DNA of 36,216 bases from Stramenopiles sp. TOSAG23-2. Taxonomy: Eukaryota > Sar. This document shows, in pieces, positions 1-10,307 of this stretch. A program made the position numbers and the translations under genes. The notes under the pieces were generated by a model. That model had not been told where the DNA came from. It saw only the letters and a program-made list of their open reading frames with translations, and did not search any database. Position 1 is the first letter of the stretch. Each line of letters opens with the position of its first letter. The stretch spans positions 1 to 36,216 of the forward strand of contig LT649339.1 of the NCBI GenBank assembly GCA_900128395.1, read 5' to 3'.

Positions 1-135
1 ATATTACTTAACACGAGAAGTGTAAAATTATTATAACTTAGATTTTAACCATCATACGTATATATATGACGTATTAACCATTATTATATACGAAGAATAT
101 ATATATTATAATATTTATCAAATACGAAACCATTT

Positions 136-2520
136 TTATAATAACCTTTTGACTACTGATCTTACAACTTTTGCATTATTAGGATCAAATTCCTCATCAT
201 TGTCAACTATATCCATTTTATTTTCAACATCTCCCATAATTGGTTCCATCTCCTTTATTTCTATTTGTTTCATTGCTGTCACAGGTGTATTTGATTTGTC
301 ATTTAACGTATCATTTCCAACCTTCTCTTCTTCTACTTCATTTCCTTTTTCGACTTTCTTTTTAACACTTTTGCTTCCTTTATCGATCTCCTCTTCTTCT
401 TCTTCGTCAACATATTTAATATGTTTCAAACAATCATTATTAATCTGTTTTAACACATTATCATCCAGACAATCTAACTTCGGATGTTGCATCAATTTAA
501 CTAAACGTTGAAATGATCCTGCTTGTCTTTCTGATACACTCATAACGTGATTTGGATGCGCTTCTTGATGCTCCATTGCACATTCTACGCAGAAATAAAC
601 TTTTTGACGTGTTGTTAACTTTCGCTTCTTTGTTGTCCCACGTTTATTATTTACTTCTTGGCATGTACTACAATGCACATAAATATTAACAAATTCTCTA
701 TCAGGGCAAAATGCTTCACAAAAAATAATTTTTGCGCCATCTAGTTCTTCATGAATACCTTCAACGTTTTTGATCGTGCATTTCTTACATATTTGATGTT
801 GTTCAATTTCGCCATTTAAAATCTCTTGTAATTTCGTTGTAATAAATAATTTCAACGCTGGGTCTGAATCGAAATCTTTCTTCTCGTTAATTATAGTTTC
901 ATATACATAATCGATCAAAAGCATTTTCATGGGTACAATATTATCCACTCGTTTCACTTCTTTGTTTATTTCATATCGCGTAAATGCAGTTTGAAGTTGT
1001 TCCAATGATCCCAATCCAAAGTTCCAAGATGTATTGATTGCATGGCCCATCGATCGAACCCAATGCTGGGTTCCACCTTTTAAAACAACGACATCACCAG
1101 GTTCCTGTATTCCAGTCATCACAGGAATTCCATGACTGCGCAAAAATTTCACTGATGGAAAATACCTCCCTTCATCTTCATAAATATCCACACCACACTC
1201 ACGATAAACTACCTCGCGTAATTTGATCGCATGTTCAGGTGCAACTGCATACCACATACTTGCACCATCCCCATGTGAACAATTTATAGAGCGAAATCTT
1301 AAATTTTCTTCATGCCCCCCAGTCCACACCCCTGGTACCTTTAAGTACATTTGCGGACTAGTCATCCCCTCAATATCTTGACGTACATGACGCAATATAT
1401 CATCTGCTTTTTGACACAATAAAAATCGCGGCAATACTGTTTCTAATAGCTTGCGATATTCTTTCCATTCTCGCATATCCACATTTACACAGTATTTCAC
1501 TAAGTCTTTCTTTTTCGCATTTTTACCTTTTTTCCCGATATTTATCGCATTGTTATCCATCATCATACCGTTATGATCACTACTTTGACCATCGATGCCA
1601 ACAGTACCATCATCTTTTACAATACAATGTTGCTTTTCAAATCCAATATCTCTTACACCAATGGCTTTAACCCGCTTTTTTTTAAATCTTTTCTTTATCT
1701 TTCTATTTTTTTCCAAAAGATTTGTGAAATATTTAAGAAACCTTTTTAATGGTTGCTTTTGATTTGTATGGTCGTCCAAGTTGAAACCCACATCTTTTGG
1801 ATTTTGTAAAAGAACATCAACCTCTTGAGTGCCATAATTTTTTATCATGCTATCAAAATTTTTCATTTGACTATTAATACTCTCAGGAAATAACTTTTTT
1901 AATATAACTATTGGATATTTTAAAAGTTCTTCCTTTTCTTCATCGGTAAATGTTGCTGGTTGAGAATTGTTTTGTAACTTGTTATTTTTACTATCCTCAT
2001 CTTTATCTTTATTATTGTTATCTGATTTACCTTTTTGATTTATTTTATCTTTATTAGCATTATCAATAGGATTTTTTGATGTTGTTGCACCAATATGCAT
2101 CGTTGGAATTGATAATATAACTCCAGGCTTATCACCAGGATAGAACACATTTCCAATTGTTGTATTTTTAACATTATCATGACGAAGTTCTGGTTGAAAT
2201 GCATTTGTGTTTGTATTAAGTCGTTTTGCCATTGTCTTATATTTTGTAGAAAGACTTGAAGAACCTTTAGTACTAGGATCAATAGACATACCGCCTTGTT
2301 TTAATATTTGATCTATTTTCATCTTTTTATGTATATTAGAGGCTTTTACAGCTATTATTTTATTTGTATTGTGTAGTTTAGCTGCAGGTTTTTTACTTTG
2401 TTTTTTTTTTTTAGATTCTTTCCCCTCTTCTTCCTCAGCAACAAAACGTTGTGGTTTTTTTCTAATTCGTTTGGTATTTTGAACTGGCCAATCATCTAAT
2501 CTATTCGAAATACCGGACAT
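136..2520 (-). CDS. JmjC histone demethylase, KDM6 (UTX/JMJD3)-like
   Basis: This 794-residue protein is probably an Fe(II)/2-oxoglutarate-dependent histone lysine demethylase acting in the nucleus. The N-terminal ~280 residues are Lys/Asn-rich with several basic tracts that could be nuclear localisation signals. The JmjC domain covers about residues 390-510. Iron ligands are visible as H403 and E405 in GGHEEN and H486 in GGTQHWV, followed by SWNFG. After a helical linker comes a Cys-rich segment (C578, C581, C601, C605, C617, C620, then a further FCVEC) that matches the position of the GATA-like zinc domain of KDM6 enzymes, which in that family helps read H3K27. The family-level assignment rests on JmjC plus this zinc domain; substrate specificity is inferred. 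Unlike animal UTX there are no TPRs, and the C-terminal ~100 residues are acidic and low-complexity. The ORF is intact, with ATG at 2520 and TAA at 136. Confidence 0.82.
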   Translation of the reverse strand: MSGISNRLDDWPVQNTKRIRKKPQRFVAEEEEGKESKKKKQSKKPAAKLHNTNKIIAVKASNIHKKMKIDQILKQGGMSIDPSTKGSSSLSTKYKTMAKRLNTNTNAFQPELRHDNVKNTTIGNVFYPGDKPGVILSIPTMHIGATTSKNPIDNANKDKINQKGKSDNNNKDKDEDSKNNKLQNNSQPATFTDEEKEELLKYPIVILKKLFPESINSQMKNFDSMIKNYGTQEVDVLLQNPKDVGFNLDDHTNQKQPLKRFLKYFTNLLEKNRKIKKRFKKKRVKAIGVRDIGFEKQHCIVKDDGTVGIDGQSSDHNGMMMDNNAINIGKKGKNAKKKDLVKYCVNVDMREWKEYRKLLETVLPRFLLCQKADDILRHVRQDIEGMTSPQMYLKVPGVWTGGHEENLRFRSINCSHGDGASMWYAVAPEHAIKLREVVYRECGVDIYEDEGRYFPSVKFLRSHGIPVMTGIQEPGDVVVLKGGTQHWVRSMGHAINTSWNFGLGSLEQLQTAFTRYEINKEVKRVDNIVPMKMLLIDYVYETIINEKKDFDSDPALKLFITTKLQEILNGEIEQHQICKKCTIKNVEGIHEELDGAKIIFCEAFCPDREFVNIYVHCSTCQEVNNKRGTTKKRKLTTRQKVYFCVECAMEHQEAHPNHVMSVSERQAGSFQRLVKLMQHPKLDCLDDNVLKQINNDCLKHIKYVDEEEEEEIDKGSKSVKKKVEKGNEVEEEKVGNDTLNDKSNTPVTAMKQIEIKEMEPIMGDVENKMDIVDNDEEFDPNNAKVVRSVVKRLL

Positions 2521-3366
2521 GTTCGATCGTTTTTCTCTCTTTTTTCCTCCTCTCTGTGTATGTATATATTGTTAGAATCTTTGACTGAATGTAATGTTTG
2601 CCTTTTGTTATCTTTGGTGTTTTAATTTGTGATATATGTATGTATGTATGTTTGTATCTTATCTATTAGTCGTTTGATGTAGAACCACGCACATTTAGCG
2701 ATTATTATTGTTGATTTATTACTGTATTTTTTGCGATGTGCGATGTAGATGTGGTAATCTTCTGGTAATGTTAAATAATTTTGCCGATGTGTAAGTTCAC
2801 ATCACATCACATCACACCTGCGGATCCAATAGTATATCTATGCTATTTTTTAGATTTTTCTAGATTTCTAGATTTCTATATATATATCTTGTTATTTATG
2901 ATTTATGATTGATTGACACAGTGAAGAAAAGGTGTGCCCAAGGTTACAGTGCTATTTTCTATTTTATTACAGTATCGGCAATGGATGTATTCATATAGGA
3001 GCTTGTCGTCCTCGTATACCACCAGTTGGGTACACGTAGTATTATATTATATAATAGTCGTCTAATAACAATCGTAGTGCTAAGATTATTAAGATCTTCT
3101 CCTCCTCTGCGTTTTTTTATTACATGAGAGCTGTTGTTGTTTTTGCCACCTTTGCTGGTTTGCACTTTTCGTTTGTTTTTTTTGTATAATATTTCGTACC
3201 TGGTATTTTTTACCAAAAAAATTATTAGACTAATAAAATAATCTATTAGTCTATTTATATTATTCTTCTAGAATTAATTAGTTAAAAGTAATATACAACA
3301 ACAAATAAAGATATCATTTAATTCCAAAAACTTAAAGTTATAAATTATCCAAAAAACATATAAACA
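2521..3366. promoter_or_regulatory. Divergent intergenic region between demethylase and TPR genes
   Basis: About 850 bases separate two divergently transcribed genes and should hold both promoters and 5' leaders. It is AT-rich, with short simple repeats such as ATGT repeats near 2636-2652, CACAT repeats near 2800-2816 and TAGATTTC repeats near 2850-2880. No conserved coding sequence was seen; the 85-codon minus-strand ORF in it looks random. An A-rich leader directly precedes the ATG at 3367. Confidence 0.5.
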
Positions 3367-4572
3367 ATGGCTGATGAAAAAGAGACTGGTGTAACGTCAC
3401 TTGACAATAATTTATCCTTGCACTTATTTTCAAAAGATATATTGTTATCATATCATAACTATTTAAAATGGAAAGATATGTATAATTTTATACAAACATC
3501 AAACGTTGCATTGGGATATTTTAATGATTTAAATTTATGGAGAAAATCTTTGCGTAGAAAGTTATTGATAGAATCAATTCCACAATATTTAAATTGGCCA
3601 TTAAGAAGTAAATCAGAAATGATTGCAATACAAAAGAAAAAATCCGTACTATTAAAAAAATATCCTGGATACAAAAAATATATAAAAAAATTACAAACAG
3701 ACGAAGATGAAGTTGCTGGATTATATGAAATGTTTGGCCATAAAAAAGTAGGATGGCGCATTGATGTACAGCCAGATCCATTTGATTTAATTCATAATAA
3801 TGATCCTAGTGGCTATAATTTATCAAAAAGCAGCTTGATGAAACTCACGCCATTGTTGCAAGCTAAAGTAACATTTTATTATGCAAAAGGTATTAAAGAT
3901 TATGAAAATAGAAAATTTGAAGACTCTTTAAAAGCATTAAATATAGCTTTAGAAATAGCGCCAAAGCATGATTTAATACTTTGTAGATTAGGCGATACAT
4001 CGTATGCTTTGAGGTTAAAAGCTGAAGAGCTTGTCTCCGAAGATGAGGTTAAAAGTTATTATGAAGCAGCTTTGGAAATGAATCCATCCTCTTCAAGTGC
4101 ATATAACGGACTAGCTCTTTTTTCAAAATCAAAATCAAGATTTACTATTGGTGGTCGAAATCCAAATGAAGGCGTACCATTTTCCATAAGTTTCAATCGA
4201 TTATCCTTTCAAAGAGCTGCTTTGCTATTAGACCCATTCAATACCTATACCATTGTAAATTATTTCACGGCAATTAAAAACCCGTATGATATATTATATA
4301 AAAGGACTGCAGGTGGTACGGAAAAGTTGGTTTTTATTTATTCTCTTGTAATGCAAGCATTAAAATTGGCAGTAAGTTGGAATCCAAATTTATTTTATGC
4401 ACGTTTATCAATTGCTGATATGTTATCCCATAGTCGTCAATATGAAGGTGCATTAAAAGTATTGAAAGAACAACCTAATTGGGAAAACGTTGATGACTAT
4501 AGTCGTCGGGTGAATGTAATTGAAGGATTAATAGTAAGATTGGGGTTGGAAACATTGAATACGAGAAGATAA
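3367..4572 (+). CDS. TPR-repeat protein with possible F-box-like N-terminus
   Basis: This is an intact 401-residue ORF ending in TAA. Residues ~15-60 (LSLHLFSKDILLSYHNYL and onward, with LWRKSLRRKLL) resemble an F-box-like helical segment by pattern only. From ~165 onward there are helix pairs typical of tetratricopeptide repeats: YYAKGIKDYENRKFEDSLKA with LNIALEIAP, then SYYEAALEMNPSSSSAYNGLA, a longer block around residues 270-330, and YARLSIADMLSHSRQYEGALKVL. TPRs are protein-binding scaffolds, so an adaptor role is likely, for example in a ubiquitin ligase if the F-box reading is right. No signal peptide, membrane segment or catalytic motif is visible. I do not recognise the orthologue. 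The ATG is preceded by an A-rich stretch (aacaATG) as in neighbouring genes. Confidence 0.62.
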   Translation: MADEKETGVTSLDNNLSLHLFSKDILLSYHNYLKWKDMYNFIQTSNVALGYFNDLNLWRKSLRRKLLIESIPQYLNWPLRSKSEMIAIQKKKSVLLKKYPGYKKYIKKLQTDEDEVAGLYEMFGHKKVGWRIDVQPDPFDLIHNNDPSGYNLSKSSLMKLTPLLQAKVTFYYAKGIKDYENRKFEDSLKALNIALEIAPKHDLILCRLGDTSYALRLKAEELVSEDEVKSYYEAALEMNPSSSSAYNGLALFSKSKSRFTIGGRNPNEGVPFSISFNRLSFQRAALLLDPFNTYTIVNYFTAIKNPYDILYKRTAGGTEKLVFIYSLVMQALKLAVSWNPNLFYARLSIADMLSHSRQYEGALKVLKEQPNWENVDDYSRRVNVIEGLIVRLGLETLNTRR

Positions 4573-4990
4573 ATAAATGAAAAAAGGAGTGCAGTCGTCT
4601 ATATCTATTTGATCAACCATTATTCATATTCACTTATAAACTAAATTTTAAAAAAGGTATAAATAGTTATCCTTCTATCTTCTACCAATAGTAAAGCTAG
4701 CCCAGCTAGCTCCCTACCACACTGGTGGTAGTGTTATTATATACTCACAATACTACGTACCTGGTAATCCTGGTAATAATATAATAATCTTCCTCGTCGT
4801 CGGTGGTCTGAAAAAACTTCTTTCTAAAAACCAACCATTTTTTTAATAATTATTACAAACACACATACAGATAGAGTCTACATTCACATACACAAAGAGA
4901 TAGAAATCTATTTGGTAGAAATATTATAACAACATTATTGTATATATATGTATATATAGAATATATTCATAGGTATATTTAATCAACATT
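4573..4990. promoter_or_regulatory. Intergenic region upstream of PUS10
   Basis: These 418 bases lie between two genes on the same strand and hold the 3' end of the TPR gene and the PUS10 promoter/leader. They contain paired CTAGC boxes at about 4697-4710, the imperfect palindrome listed separately at 4714-4731, and repeated CCTGGTAAT units near 4762-4779. An AT-rich leader precedes the ATG at 4991. No gene is seen. Confidence 0.45.
4714..4731. promoter_or_regulatory. CTACCAC-n4-GTGGTAG inverted repeat
   Basis: Two 7-base arms, CTACCAC and GTGGTAG, are perfect reverse complements separated by ACTG, about 260 bases upstream of the PUS10 start. A similar TACCAC/GTGGTA inverted repeat lies about 260 bases upstream of the FAAP100-like gene. 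A transcription-factor site is possible but is inference. Confidence 0.3.
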
Positions 4991-7018
4991 ATGAACCGAA
5001 TAGATCCACTTCATTGTAAAAGACTAATTCATTTCTTACAAAAGGAAAATACGCCATTACAAAATAAATATATATGTCCAAGATGTATGTGTAGAAAATT
5101 AATTATTGAATCTAGTAATTGTATTTATTTAACAAAAGAAAATGAAATTGTTACTAAATTAAATGATATCTTCAATGATGTAAACGATGGAAAACATAAT
5201 TTATTAACTGAACAAGATCATGCAAAGTCAAATTGTGTATTATGTTTGGGTATATTACAAGATAAATTTTTACTCCCATTTGCAGAAAAAGTATCTAAAG
5301 TACTTGAAGCTTCAGGGTTTGATTACAGTGATGCAATAGGCGAAAATATGCAAACAAATACTTCTTTGCCTTCAGCACTATACATTCGTGAATACAAATT
5401 TTGGCAATTGTTTTACAAAGATGTAAATTTAAATGATTCATCTTCTGCAATTCAAGCACAGTCATTTAAATCCTATTCTAGTGAACGAGATAAAATGTTT
5501 GTTGGTATTAGGTTTATTTTACGAAAATTTATAATTGAGAAATTAATGATATTAAACCGCAATGCAAACAACAGCAATAATAATAATAATAATAATAATG
5601 TTGAATATTGGAAACAGAAATTTAATGATAATTTTGTGATTCGCCATCAACATGTCGACATGGACATTGATATGTTATCATCCTTGAATACCAACGATAG
5701 TATTCATGAAGAAATGTTAAAGCAATCGAATGAAGATCGCGCAATCAAGCCTTTAAATGATTTAAGTATTAGAATAACTATCAATTATAAATCTAACTTC
5801 TATGAAGTTGAAGAATTTTGTAAAAAAATATGCTCAGTCCTTGGAACGAAAATTATTTATGATACCTGTAATAATAATGATAATAGCGACAAGCATGAAA
5901 GCGGTAGTGATAATCATAAAAAAAATAGTAGAAAATATAAACGCCAACGTATTTCAAAAAATAATAAAGGCAAACGTATAATAGCTACGGGCGAAGTTAT
6001 ACGTTTAATAGATAATTTTGTAAAAAATAAATTCTTAAAGAAAGGAAATGGTAAGAATAATGATGATTCATCATCTTCATCGGTAACAACAACGACAACA
6101 ACAACGACGACGATAGTATCAGGAGCATCGAAATTTATCGATAAAATAATTTTTCCCAATGTTAATTTTCCAATGGAATTATCTGCAAGCAATAATAATA
6201 ACAACAGTAATATGATTGTTGAGAAACCAGCAAAGAAACAAGATGAAATGGTAAAAATTCATATAGAGCGAGAAACAATATATTTAAAAGGCAATTATTT
6301 AAAACATTTAAGAGGTTTGCCACAATCGCCATGGACGATTAATGGTGTACGTAAAGGTATATCCTCTGTCCAAGAATACTTAGCAGAAAATATTATAAAG
6401 CTATACGAACCAAAATCATATAAATTTCATTCATCTGGACGCGAAGATATTGATGTCCGAATGCTCGGTAATGGCAGACCATATGCATTGGAGTTAATAA
6501 ATTGTAAAATGTGTCCTATTAAAATGAGCAAGTATTTATCTGTAATAGAGAATTTAACAAATGAGACATATGATGCTATTGAATCAAATGGTTTGACATG
6601 GTGTACAGAAAGTGATCCGTATGTATCGTTAGAAGCAAATTGTGAAGACAAAAATAAAACGTATGCATGTGTATGTTGTGTCTCCAAACCAGTATCAGCA
6701 AAAGAATTGGTTGAAAAATTAGATTCAATATGTGTAAAACCAATACCAATTATACAAAAAACACCAATACGAGTATTACATCGAAGGCCTAACTTAGACC
6801 GTACACGACATATTTATTCTATGAAAACAGAATGGTTGAATAAACATTTTTTCATATTGACACTAATTGCAGAGGCTGGTACGTACATAAAAGAATTCGT
6901 GCACTCAGACTTTGGCCGCACAAGACCAAACGTAGGTGAATTATTGGGTAAAGATGTAGATGCAGATATTTTACAATTAGATGTTATGAGTGTGAACTTT
7001 AACAATAAGAAAGAGTAA
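4991..7018 (+). CDS. PUS10: tRNA pseudouridine synthase Pus10
   Basis: This 675-residue protein should make pseudouridine in the T-arm of tRNA (positions 54/55 in archaea and eukaryotes that use Pus10). The N-terminal region has paired cysteines (ICPRCMC at ~29-35 and CVLCLG at ~76-81) consistent with the zinc-binding part of the Pus10 accessory domain; a THUMP-like middle region follows. The catalytic domain is clear: SGREDIDVRMLGNGRP with the catalytic Asp at about residue 488, then ALELINCK, and near the C-terminus AGTYIKEFVHSDFGRTRPN, a Pus10 signature. Low-complexity inserts (poly-Asn at ~195, a Lys-rich stretch at ~310-330, poly-Ser/Thr at ~360-375) make it longer than the ~530-residue human protein. 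It ends in TAA 24 bases from the convergent hydroxylase gene. Confidence 0.93.
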   Translation: MNRIDPLHCKRLIHFLQKENTPLQNKYICPRCMCRKLIIESSNCIYLTKENEIVTKLNDIFNDVNDGKHNLLTEQDHAKSNCVLCLGILQDKFLLPFAEKVSKVLEASGFDYSDAIGENMQTNTSLPSALYIREYKFWQLFYKDVNLNDSSSAIQAQSFKSYSSERDKMFVGIRFILRKFIIEKLMILNRNANNSNNNNNNNNVEYWKQKFNDNFVIRHQHVDMDIDMLSSLNTNDSIHEEMLKQSNEDRAIKPLNDLSIRITINYKSNFYEVEEFCKKICSVLGTKIIYDTCNNNDNSDKHESGSDNHKKNSRKYKRQRISKNNKGKRIIATGEVIRLIDNFVKNKFLKKGNGKNNDDSSSSSVTTTTTTTTTIVSGASKFIDKIIFPNVNFPMELSASNNNNNSNMIVEKPAKKQDEMVKIHIERETIYLKGNYLKHLRGLPQSPWTINGVRKGISSVQEYLAENIIKLYEPKSYKFHSSGREDIDVRMLGNGRPYALELINCKMCPIKMSKYLSVIENLTNETYDAIESNGLTWCTESDPYVSLEANCEDKNKTYACVCCVSKPVSAKELVEKLDSICVKPIPIIQKTPIRVLHRRPNLDRTRHIYSMKTEWLNKHFFILTLIAEAGTYIKEFVHSDFGRTRPNVGELLGKDVDADILQLDVMSVNFNNKKE

Positions 7019-7042
7019 ATATTTCAATATGAAAAACTATTT

Positions 7043-7999
7043 TTACGCTTTCTTTGCTTTTAAATTTTTTAAATATTCCGTATACTTCACATCAGTTCCA
7101 TGCAATTTATCCAACAAGCCAATATTACCATAATTCGTAGTGAACTTTTGATGATGAAAATCATGAAAAGATGGTTGATGATCATGTGCCATCCATGGCC
7201 AATCATAACCACAATGATGAGTCTGTGTTCCTAAAACAGCAAATGTGACCCATACGATTAACGTATAAATATGTGAATTCATAATGAATATACCGACAAA
7301 TAATGGTAATACATTTGATAATAACATTTCAATTGGATGGCAATATGATGCTACTAGACCTACAGGTGCTGTGAATTCATGATGCTGTTTATGTATCCAT
7401 GTATAAAAAGGTTTTTGATGCAATAATCGATGTCCATAATAAAATAGAACTTCATCAAACAACACTGCTACCAATATATCACGTGCTATTTCAAACGGAG
7501 TTGGTAAAATATTTGTAACTCTGATAACTTCCCAATGATACAATGCATATGCAGTTGGCCAAATGACAAAAAGTTGACCTGAAAGTACATTCAATACAAC
7601 TTTTTTAATTAATGGATAATCCCATGTCGTTAGCTTCACATCTTTCTTTGTTGATTTTTTTAAATATGTATTTTTTTGTATTTTAAATTTCATAAGTTGC
7701 GATGGATAAAATAAAAAGTCCAACAATAATAAAAATAACCCATTTATCCAATACGTCGCAATACAAATTAATGGCAGTAATACTACCATGACTTGAAAAT
7801 ATGTCAAATTATCCACAATAGATGCCCACATTTCTTGTGGAAAATATAACATAAAATAAGCAAGGAATATAGCTGGTGGCGCAGGCCCAGATGCCCCTAA
7901 AGTTAATAGAAGGAATAATACTGGTCCATAAATTGGTTCATATGGCATTATATTTTCCTTTGCAAAATCAGCAATTATGGAAGTGCTATTGTAATCCAT
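7043..7999 (-). CDS. Fatty acid hydroxylase / sterol desaturase family membrane protein
   Basis: The 318-residue protein is a di-iron integral membrane oxygenase of the fatty acid hydroxylase superfamily, which includes C4-methylsterol oxidase, sterol C5-desaturase and FAXDC2. Three histidine boxes are visible: HRLLH (H190-H194), HKQHH (203-207) and HDFHH (~280), with an additional HHCGYDWPW. Hydrophobic segments lie at about residues 25-50, 65-90, 95-115 and 240-265. The C-terminus KAKKA has Lys at -3 and -5, fitting a KxKxx ER-retrieval signal, so location in the ER is likely. The sequence resembles methylsterol monooxygenase/FAXDC2-type proteins most, but the exact substrate cannot be read from it. 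The ORF is intact; ATG at 7999, stop TAA. Confidence 0.85.
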   Translation of the reverse strand: MDYNSTSIIADFAKENIMPYEPIYGPVLFLLLTLGASGPAPPAIFLAYFMLYFPQEMWASIVDNLTYFQVMVVLLPLICIATYWINGLFLLLLDFLFYPSQLMKFKIQKNTYLKKSTKKDVKLTTWDYPLIKKVVLNVLSGQLFVIWPTAYALYHWEVIRVTNILPTPFEIARDILVAVLFDEVLFYYGHRLLHQKPFYTWIHKQHHEFTAPVGLVASYCHPIEMLLSNVLPLFVGIFIMNSHIYTLIVWVTFAVLGTQTHHCGYDWPWMAHDHQPSFHDFHHQKFTTNYGNIGLLDKLHGTDVKYTEYLKNLKAKKA

Positions 8000-8778
8000 T
8001 ATTTGTTGATAGTGTTACGTACGTGTATGCGTATATATAGTTATTGATAAATATTGAATCAGAATATTTCCTGTATATGTATATATATATGTTAATACAT
8101 ATAATTGGTTGACATGATACAGTATGTTGCACGCGTGCCTAATACTTACAGTATATATATATTCAGTCGTTATAATCACACACACACACACTCAAACAAA
8201 TTTCTGGCTGTATTATGTTAGATGTGTTCAGTACTGTAGCTAGCTAGAATACAACCAAGTACAGTGGAGCCACCTATTATAGGTACGTAAATACAGAAAG
8301 CACGAAATACTGCATAGTGTGTTGTGATGATGATGAGATGCTGTAAATCTGTTGTGGTGGAGTTGTGCTTGAAATAAATCCTGAATGTAATAATACTGTA
8401 GCAAGTACCAGCATACACAATGGAAACCTCGCGTGGAAACCTCGTGCCACGAATTGCTCATCGAATAGTGCTGGGCATGCCATATAATAATAGATCCAAT
8501 CATATGTAGTACACTGTACACTAGTATCTCCCTATGAAATGGATATACTTCATGCTATTAACCTATTATTACACGAACAAAGAATGAATAAATGAATTTT
8601 CGTGTACAACCATCAACAACAAATAACACTAATAACAATAGGGATCGAGCACCAAATATATAGAATAGAATATATATACATAAATGTCATCTATATCAAT
8701 AAACAATATATATAATACATATATATATATATATATAGAATAACAGAGGTATCATACTAAGAAGATTTTGTAACAAAG
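8000..8778. promoter_or_regulatory. Divergent intergenic region between hydroxylase and SDHB
   Basis: About 780 bases separate two divergent genes. They contain a short CA run (8177-8190), several TA runs (notably ~8719-8739), a CTAGCTAG box at ~8240 and GGAAACCTCG repeated at 8419-8428 and 8434-8443. The ORFs in this interval on the minus strand are rich in His, Tyr and Ile and look like chance frames. An A-rich leader (acaaagATG) precedes SDHB. No gene is supported. Confidence 0.45.
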
Positions 8779-9600
8779 ATGGCTTCGTTATTAATGAAAA
8801 AATTTACACGCAATGTGTTTAAAGCACAGACACAACAAGTACGTTTATTATCATCTGCTGGGGAGTTAAAAGTGGATTTGCCAAAAAAAGCAAATATTCA
8901 CCATTTTAAAATATATCGTTATGATCCAGAGGAGAAACAAAAGCCATATATCCAAACATATCCAGTCGATATGAATAATTGTGGACCGATGGTGTTGGAT
9001 GCGTTGATCAAAATTAAAAATGAACAAGATTCCACATTGACTTTCCGTCGTTCATGCCGTGAAGGTATTTGTGGTTCTTGTGCTATGAATATTGATGGTG
9101 GTAATACACTAGCATGTTTAAAAGATGTGGAAGGTGATACAACGAAAATTTATCCTTTGCCACATATGTATGTCGTAAAAGATTTAGTACCAGATATGGG
9201 TAACTTTTATGACCAATACAAAACAATTCAACCATGGTTGAAACGTAAAGACGCACCAACTGCTGGCGTTCCAACGGAGGAAAACAAACAAACCATCGAA
9301 GACAGAAAAAAATTGGATGGTATGTATGAGTGTATTTTATGCGCTTGTTGTAGTACATCATGCCCAAGTTATTGGTGGAATGCAGATAAATATTTAGGAC
9401 CTGCCGTATTGATGCAAGCATTCCGTTGGATTGATGATAGTCGTGATGAATTCACAAAAGAACGTTTGGAAGATTTAGATGATGCATTTAAATTGTATCG
9501 TTGCCATACAATTATGAATTGTACGAAAACATGTCCAAAACATTTAAATCCTGGAAAAGCTATTGCTAAAATTAAGAAGAAAATTGCTGAAATGCATTAA
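8779..9600 (+). CDS. SDHB: Succinate dehydrogenase iron-sulfur subunit, mitochondrial
   Basis: This 273-residue protein is the iron-sulfur subunit of respiratory complex II and passes electrons from the flavoprotein subunit to ubiquinone in the inner mitochondrial membrane. The first ~30 residues ([17 protein letters not shown] and onward) are basic, hydroxylated and lack acids, as expected for a mitochondrial presequence. Ligands for all three centres are present: C93, C98, C101 and C113 for [2Fe-2S] (CREGICGSC...LAC); C185, C188, C191 and C252 with C195, C242 and C248 for the [4Fe-4S] and [3Fe-4S] clusters ([11 protein letters not shown] and [12 protein letters not shown]). Length is normal for the family and the ORF is unbroken. 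The nuclear, uninterrupted gene fits a eukaryote with few introns. Confidence 0.97.
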   Translation: MASLLMKKFTRNVFKAQTQQVRLLSSAGELKVDLPKKANIHHFKIYRYDPEEKQKPYIQTYPVDMNNCGPMVLDALIKIKNEQDSTLTFRRSCREGICGSCAMNIDGGNTLACLKDVEGDTTKIYPLPHMYVVKDLVPDMGNFYDQYKTIQPWLKRKDAPTAGVPTEENKQTIEDRKKLDGMYECILCACCSTSCPSYWWNADKYLGPAVLMQAFRWIDDSRDEFTKERLEDLDDAFKLYRCHTIMNCTKTCPKHLNPGKAIAKIKKKIAEMH

Positions 9601-10189
9601 AAAAAAGAAAATTTATATATATATTTTTAAAGTATATATATATAATATATATCATATTATTTGTTTGTGTTGTTGAGAAAGTATGTGTGTGTACATATGT
9701 GTATATATGTATATTTGTACATGTAGATTCATCTACAGATAGATTTTCTGTGTGTATAGATTTATGTGTGTACATTTTGCATATATGGCCCACGAATCAA
9801 CAAAGAGCGAGAGTTAAATCTCACATTTTTTATAGTATCATAGGGTACAGCACTACACAAAAATTAAAATAATATACCGGTATCTATTTTTTATTTTTCA
9901 TATATACGAAGTATGTTCACTGTGTGTATATGTTTGTTTTTTAGGAAAATACGTAAAAAATAAAAATACGAGATGCTTTATTATTATCGTTAATGTAATA
10001 ATGATGAAAGAGAGTTGGTGGTACAGTGTAAAAACGTATATTAATATATTTTTTTTATTTTATTTTAGCGTAGTATGATATTTACCACGGGAACTAAAAT
10101 TATTATCATTATGATATATGGTGGTATAAACTTAGATTTTAACCATTCATTATTTTTATATAAAAATAAAAAAAAACATTCTTCCCAAA

Positions 10190-10225
<36 letters not shown>

Positions 10226-10307
10226 CGCTCTCTCTACACACCTCACAAAGAAAGAGAGAAAAATATGTGTGTATTAATTAAATTTTTCCTCGTCTCTCTC
10301 GTATATT
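9601..10307. other. Convergent 3' intergenic region
   Basis: About 700 bases separate the 3' ends of SDHB and the thiolase gene. The sequence is mostly TA, TG and ATAG simple tracts, including a long TA run at about 10193-10223 followed by a short CTCTCTC run. Several short ORFs here are translations of these tracts. No gene, RNA or element is seen. Confidence 0.5.
10193..10223. repeat. (TA)n microsatellite
   Basis: An uninterrupted alternation of T and A of about 30 bases in the convergent 3' intergenic region, next to a CTCTCT tract. Confidence 0.9.

Noticed and set aside
2959-3216. 85-codon minus-strand ORF in the divergent promoter region
   Set aside because: No homology pattern, no good start context and composition like the surrounding non-coding DNA.
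8218-8521. Three overlapping minus-strand ORFs upstream of the hydroxylase
   Set aside because: Overlapping frames with His/Tyr/Ile-rich translations and no domain; typical of chance ORFs.
9572-10281. Short ORFs on both strands between SDHB and the thiolase
   Set aside because: They translate TA, TG and CT simple repeats.
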